Below are positions 22,614-26,234 of a stretch of DNA of 26,234 nucleotides, piece after piece (the first letter of the stretch is position 1; each line of letters opens with the position of its first letter). Source of the stretch: JBKECY01 sp047975025 (GTDB taxonomy: Bacteria > Bacillota > Clostridia > Lachnospirales > Lachnospiraceae); NCBI GenBank assembly GCA_047975025.1, contig JBKECY010000056.1, forward strand, positions 1 through 26,234, read 5' to 3'. A program made the position numbers and the translations under genes. A model generated the notes under the pieces. The model was given only the letters and a program-made list of their open reading frames with translations. It made no database searches and was not told where the DNA came from.

Positions 22614-23081
22614 ATGTCTGGAATTGTAGGAACAAATTTAGTAGCACAGGTAGGATTTATCGTTAAAGATGTGGAGAAGACCAAGATTAAATGGGCAGAA
22701 TTTCTGGGAGTTGAGGTACCAGAAACGCAGCCGATTGGAGATTATCAGGTGACCGGAACAAATTATAAAGGAGAACCTGCTCCTCAGGCATATTGCTGGA
22801 TGGCTTTTTTTGATGTGGGTCCAGGACTGCAATTGGAACTAATACAGCCGAACGATGAGCCATCCACATGGAGACAGTATCTGGATGAGAAGGGCGAGGG
22901 AATTCATCATGTAGCTTTTCAAGTGAAGGACTCTAAAACGGCCGTGGCAAATGCAGAGAGTTCCGGACTTCAACTGGTACAAAGAGGTGTATATGGGGAT
23001 GGAAGCGGAGAATACAATTATTTAGATGCGCCAGATTTAAAATGTGTGGTTGAGCTGCTTGAAAGCTATAACAAAGGATGA
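22614..23081 (+). CDS. VOC (glyoxalase/bleomycin-resistance) superfamily protein
   Basis: This 155-residue metal-binding protein is of the vicinal oxygen chelate fold. Two beta-alpha-beta-beta-beta modules are visible: VAQVGFIVKDVEKTKIKWAEFLG at the start and IHHVAFQVKDSKTAVANAESSG in the second half. Probable metal ligands are Glu in LQLELIQP, His in GIHHVAF and Glu near the end in CVVELLES. Members include epimerases, lyases and dioxygenases, so the reaction cannot be fixed. AAAGGAG lies before the ATG, and the stop overlaps the isomerase ATG (ATGA), tying both into one operon and suggesting successive steps on the same substrate. Confidence 0.87.
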   Translation: MSGIVGTNLVAQVGFIVKDVEKTKIKWAEFLGVEVPETQPIGDYQVTGTNYKGEPAPQAYCWMAFFDVGPGLQLELIQPNDEPSTWRQYLDEKGEGIHHVAFQVKDSKTAVANAESSGLQLVQRGVYGDGSGEYNYLDAPDLKCVVELLESYNKG

Positions 23082-23896
23082 TACCGATAAGACTGGGCGT
23101 ATCTTCATCCCTAAGGCATTCCAGCCCTCAGGAATGGGCCCGAAAACATCAGAAGCTGGGTTTAAAAGCGATTAATTTTCCCCTTACGTACTGTGATGAA
23201 GAAACACTCATTTCCGAGTATGTGAGCGAGGCTGAAAAAGCATTTCTTGATATAGCAGAGGTAGGTGTATGGAAAAACACACTGCATCCAGATGAGCAGG
23301 AACGGCAAAAAGCAGTCCGATTTGCCATAGGACAGCTTGAAATGGCCGACAGGATTGGAGCCAGATGCTGTGTCAATATCATGGGGGCGCGCGGTAGCAG
23401 ATGGGATGGTGCATATAAGGAAAATTTCTCGAAAGAAACATGGGATTTAGGTGTAAGGACGATACAAGAAATTATTGATAGTATACGTCCGCAGCACACT
23501 TTCTTTACGATAGAGTCTATGCCATGGATGTTTCCGACCGGACCGGACGAATATCTACGACTGCTGGAAGCTGTTGACAGGGAAAGATTCGCTGTACATA
23601 TGGATATATTTAACTGGATAACATCACCCAAAAGATATTTTTTTAACGAGGAATTCATAAGCAGATGTTTTGAAAAACTGGGAAAATACGTAAAAAGCTG
23701 TCATTTGAAAGATGTAAAACTGGAACAAGACTATACATTGTTCTTTAAGGAAACGAGTGCAGGGGATGGAGGGATAAATATCAGACATTTGATAGAAACT
23801 GCCCAGTCATTCGATGAAGATATGCCTTATATTATCGAACATCTTCCTACGGATGAAGCCTATATGAAAAGTGTATCGTACGTTCAGAAACTTTAG
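23078..23896 (+). CDS. Sugar phosphate isomerase/epimerase-type TIM-barrel protein
   Basis: This 272-residue protein is of the xylose isomerase-like/AP-endonuclease-2 TIM-barrel family, which includes IolE, IolI and keto-sugar isomerases or lyases. The likely metal ligands lie at strand ends: Glu146 in FTIESMPW, Asp176 in VHMDIFNW, His209 in SCHLKDV and Glu254 in YIIEHL. It starts inside the VOC stop codon and precedes the binding-protein gene by 29 bases. With the oxidoreductase and VOC protein it would act on an oxidised sugar or glycoside. The exact reaction is inferred only at family level. Confidence 0.88.
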   Translation: MIPIRLGVSSSLRHSSPQEWARKHQKLGLKAINFPLTYCDEETLISEYVSEAEKAFLDIAEVGVWKNTLHPDEQERQKAVRFAIGQLEMADRIGARCCVNIMGARGSRWDGAYKENFSKETWDLGVRTIQEIIDSIRPQHTFFTIESMPWMFPTGPDEYLRLLEAVDRERFAVHMDIFNWITSPKRYFFNEEFISRCFEKLGKYVKSCHLKDVKLEQDYTLFFKETSAGDGGINIRHLIETAQSFDEDMPYIIEHLPTDEAYMKSVSYVQKL

Positions 23897-23925
23897 TAGT
23901 ATATTTTAGTATTTAGGAGGAAAAT

Positions 23926-25284
23926 ATGAAGAGAATTAGAAGAGTTCTAGCCGGATTAGGTATAGTTGTACTTGCACTGACAACTGTATTAACAGGGTGT
24001 GGAGGAAGTAAGCAAGTGGAGGATACTTCGTCTGAAACATCTGGAGAAGTCGTATGGTGGGGATGGACACCGGGCTCTCCTACGAATGAAGAGTATATTG
24101 CAGAATTCAATAAAGAATACCCCGATATTAAAGTGACGTGGAAGCAGACGTCAATCGATGACTATGATGCGGCGATTCGCCCGGCACTCGCTAATAGTGA
24201 GGGCGTGGATGCCTTTGAAGTGTCCGCTGGCTCTGGCAATGGCGGTGTTCAGGTCTTTGGAGGACAGGCGATTGATTTGACGGATGCTGTAAAGGAAGCG
24301 TTGGGAGATGACTATGCTGATCAGTTAAACGAGGCATCTATTACAACAATGACTGTCAATGGTCAGCTAAAAGCATTAGGTGTAGGGACCGTTTATTCCG
24401 GAAATCTTTGGATTAATCAAGATTTATTTGATAAATACAATGTAAAAATCCCAACTAATTATGAAGAGTGGAAACAAGCATGCAATACATTTAGAGAAAA
24501 TGGAATCGAGGGGTTTGTACAAGGAGCCGGACAAGGAGCGTTTAATATAGACACCTTCCATGCAATTGCTGAGAATGTGAGCCCAGGAAATTTTACGCAA
24601 GCATTAAGAGGGGAAATTGAATGGACAGATGCAAGCATCCTTAAAGCATTAGAACTTTGGAAAGGCTTATTTGATGATGGAATTATGCAAAAAGGTGCAT
24701 TAGGGATTCAGCAGTATCCGGAGGCAAACAACTTGTTTATGTCACAAAAGGCGGCCATGGTCATGATGGGCTCCTGGTATACCTCTAATACGTTGCCGGC
24801 TACTATGAAAGCGGCCATTGAGTCGGCCTCCTCTACGGAAGAACCTTTTACTATGATACCGATAGAATTCCCGGATATTGCCGGTACAGGAAACACCGGG
24901 TCTATGTTTGGAGATTTGGACTATTCAACCGCCGTATCTGCGACATCTTCCAATATCAAAGCGGCCACTACGTTTGCCGTATGGCTTGGAACCTCACAGA
25001 ATGGGCAGCAAATGATAGCGGACTCATTAAACGTTGTCCCCTCCTTAAAATCCGCACTTCCTGATTGGGATAATGTGGAATTGGTCAATCCGGAAAAGCA
25101 AAATGAACCGGTAAAGGAATACATTGAGCATGCAATGAATAGTGGCGACAATCCTCGTTTTGCAGCAATTAACGCTGACATGAATCAAACTATGATGGAT
25201 GTGCTGGCTGGTGTAGCAGGCGGCACGATGACGCCGGAAGACGGAGCAAAGCAGCTCGCAACGACCCAGGCGGACAGCGAGTAG
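23926..25284 (+). CDS. ABC transporter sugar-binding lipoprotein (family 1 solute-binding protein)
   Basis: This 452-residue extracellular lipoprotein has a lipobox ending VLTGCGG (Cys25). A short linker leads to VVWWGWTPGSPTNEEYIAEFNKEYPDIKVTWKQ, the typical start of family 1 sugar-binding proteins. NLWINQDLFDKYNVKIPTNYEEW and FMSQKAAMVMMGSW motifs follow. It should capture an oligosaccharide, glycoside or similar ligand and deliver it to the permease encoded next. AGGAGG precedes the ATG. It follows the isomerase gene closely, so uptake and metabolism are co-expressed. Confidence 0.92.
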   Translation: MKRIRRVLAGLGIVVLALTTVLTGCGGSKQVEDTSSETSGEVVWWGWTPGSPTNEEYIAEFNKEYPDIKVTWKQTSIDDYDAAIRPALANSEGVDAFEVSAGSGNGGVQVFGGQAIDLTDAVKEALGDDYADQLNEASITTMTVNGQLKALGVGTVYSGNLWINQDLFDKYNVKIPTNYEEWKQACNTFRENGIEGFVQGAGQGAFNIDTFHAIAENVSPGNFTQALRGEIEWTDASILKALELWKGLFDDGIMQKGALGIQQYPEANNLFMSQKAAMVMMGSWYTSNTLPATMKAAIESASSTEEPFTMIPIEFPDIAGTGNTGSMFGDLDYSTAVSATSSNIKAATTFAVWLGTSQNGQQMIADSLNVVPSLKSALPDWDNVELVNPEKQNEPVKEYIEHAMNSGDNPRFAAINADMNQTMMDVLAGVAGGTMTPEDGAKQLATTQADSE

Positions 25285-25300
25285 CAGGTAATGAAATGAT

Positions 25301-25325
25301 AGGGGGCAAATGACTTATGCCTCCT
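25301..25325 (+). other. Intercistronic hairpin between the binding-protein and permease genes
   Basis: AGGGGGCA (25301-25308) pairs with TGCCTCCT (25318-25325), one G-T pair included, around a 9-base loop. No T-run follows. Such hairpins after binding-protein genes often protect the upstream mRNA and keep binding protein in excess over permease; that role is inferred here. Confidence 0.5.
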
Positions 25326-25351
25326 GTCATTTAGTAGATGGGAGAAGATGT

Positions 25352-26119
25352 ATGAGTAAAAAAGGGAAAAAAGGAGCATCCTCTACAAAGATCAATGGTC
25401 TGATCTGGATCCTTCCGGCATTTATATTCGTCGTAGGCATTATATATTATTCGATTTTTTACACGTTTGATCTGTCTACACTGGATTGGAACGGACTTGA
25501 TCCTGTGCAGACGAATGTGGGGGTAGCTAATTACGTCAAAGCTTTTTCTGACTGGATATTTTGGAAGGCAATCAGAAACACAATTATATACTTCATTATT
25601 ACATTTGTCGTTCAAAATTTTCTGGGATTTTTATTTGCTGCGATTCTGCATACAAAAGTAAAGTTTGCCACGCTGCATAAATGTCTGATTTTCATTCCGA
25701 CCATACTGGCTCCGGCCACTATGGCACCGGTGTTTAGATTGTTGTTCTCTCCGCAGGGACTTCTTCAGGACATTTTTGACGGGCTTCATCTTGGGTTTAA
25801 CGTCGACTGGCTTGCAAATCCAAATTCAGCGATTTTTATCCTTATGATAGTCGCGATCTGGGAATTTACAGGAATGAGTTTCATACTATACTATGCAGCC
25901 ATGAGTCAGATTGACAAAGAGATGCTGGAGGCAGCTCATCTGGACGGTGCAGGCAATTTCAGGACGCTTCTGAGTATTGTATTTCCGAACTGCAAAGGAA
26001 CTACGGTTTCATTGGCAATGCTTGGAATCATCGGCGCTTTGAAGACCTTTGATATACCTTATCTGATTACAACCGGCGGTCCTAATCATGCGACAGAATT
26101 TTTAGGTACCTATATCTGA
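25352..26119 (+). CDS. Sugar ABC transporter permease (MalF/UgpA type), truncated at the C-terminus
   Basis: This 255-residue membrane protein is the first permease expected after a family 1 binding protein. It has a basic N-terminus (KKGKKGASSTK), a first helix at INGLIWILPAFIFVVGIIYY, and several further helices. The EAA loop is EMLEAAHLDGAGNFRTLLSIVFP, which contacts the ATPase. The sequence is normal up to GGPNHATEFLGTYI and then hits TGA at 26117, where about 30-40 residues with the last helix should follow. The bases after this resemble an insertion-sequence end. GGGAGAAG precedes ATG 25352; an in-frame ATG at 25310 lacks this. The second permease gene is outside the window. Transport by this product is unlikely. 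Confidence 0.85.
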   Translation: MSKKGKKGASSTKINGLIWILPAFIFVVGIIYYSIFYTFDLSTLDWNGLDPVQTNVGVANYVKAFSDWIFWKAIRNTIIYFIITFVVQNFLGFLFAAILHTKVKFATLHKCLIFIPTILAPATMAPVFRLLFSPQGLLQDIFDGLHLGFNVDWLANPNSAIFILMIVAIWEFTGMSFILYYAAMSQIDKEMLEAAHLDGAGNFRTLLSIVFPNCKGTTVSLAMLGIIGALKTFDIPYLITTGGPNHATEFLGTYI

Positions 26120-26234
26120 CCTGCCCCCGATTTTTGTACCAGTCGCAATGTTAGTAATGACCGGTATCCGGTAGGGTAAATCCTTATCAGCTTGACGACA
26201 TCGTAACATTTCTTGGTGGATTGTTCAAGGGCGG
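26117..26234. mobile_element. Probable end of an insertion sequence interrupting the permease gene (partial)
   Basis: From TGACCTGCCCCCGATTTTTG at 26117 the sequence stops resembling the permease and has no long open frame on the plus strand. A TG start followed by a C-rich then T-rich stretch resembles terminal inverted repeats of IS3-like elements. A short minus-strand frame ending at 26187 could be the end of a transposase, but 15 residues are too few to identify it. The other end and any target duplication lie outside the window. Confidence 0.5.

Overview
The window looks like a chromosomal segment of a low-to-medium GC, single-membrane Clostridia member, most likely Lachnospiraceae. Supporting evidence is strong AGGAGG-type ribosome binding sites, sigma-A-like promoters, lipoproteins rather than outer-membrane proteins, and the backbone order rpsB-tsf-(lipoprotein)-pyrH-frr-uppS-cdsA-dxr-rseP. 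No species can be named from the sequence alone.

Region 1 (1-2601) is the end of a prophage or phage remnant: the tail of a small phage protein, an r1t-type holin and a papain-like/CHAP-type endolysin with two tandem C-terminal repeats. Facing it on the minus strand is a secreted multidomain protein with three C-terminal YRLYN-GEHFYT-type repeats, plausibly phage-carried cargo. Region 2 (2602-6517) is a palindrome-rich control region followed by a MacAB/YknXYZ-like efflux operon (ATPase, membrane fusion protein, permease). Region 3 (6518-8500) is a glutamine-hydrolysing asparagine synthetase with its own promoter and a GTG start that exposes the catalytic cysteine.

Region 4 (8501-16809) is the housekeeping translation/envelope block: rpsB-tsf, then tandem terminators, a lipoprotein of unknown role with its own consensus promoter, then pyrH-frr, a hairpin, and uppS-cdsA-dxr-rseP, whose genes overlap or nearly touch. 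Region 5 (16810-19139) holds a minus-strand tRNA-Leu with clear promoter and terminator, an orphan sugar-binding lipoprotein and a dGTPase.

Region 6 (19140-26234) looks like an accessory carbohydrate island inserted after dgt. A minus-strand AraC regulator and Gfo/Idh/MocA oxidoreductase are divergent from an operon of a second Gfo/Idh/MocA oxidoreductase (broken by a one-base deletion), a VOC protein, a TIM-barrel sugar isomerase/epimerase, a sugar-binding lipoprotein and an ABC permease. The permease is cut off near its C-terminus by sequence that looks like the end of an insertion sequence. The enzymes suggest oxidation of a sugar or glycoside followed by isomerisation or elimination; the operon appears to be decaying.

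I found no CRISPR array, no toxin-antitoxin or defence system, and no clearly new system. The most unusual items are the endolysin repeats, the secreted repeat protein beside the lysis module, the palindrome cluster before the efflux operon, the structured rpsB leader and the damaged sugar-oxidation cluster.
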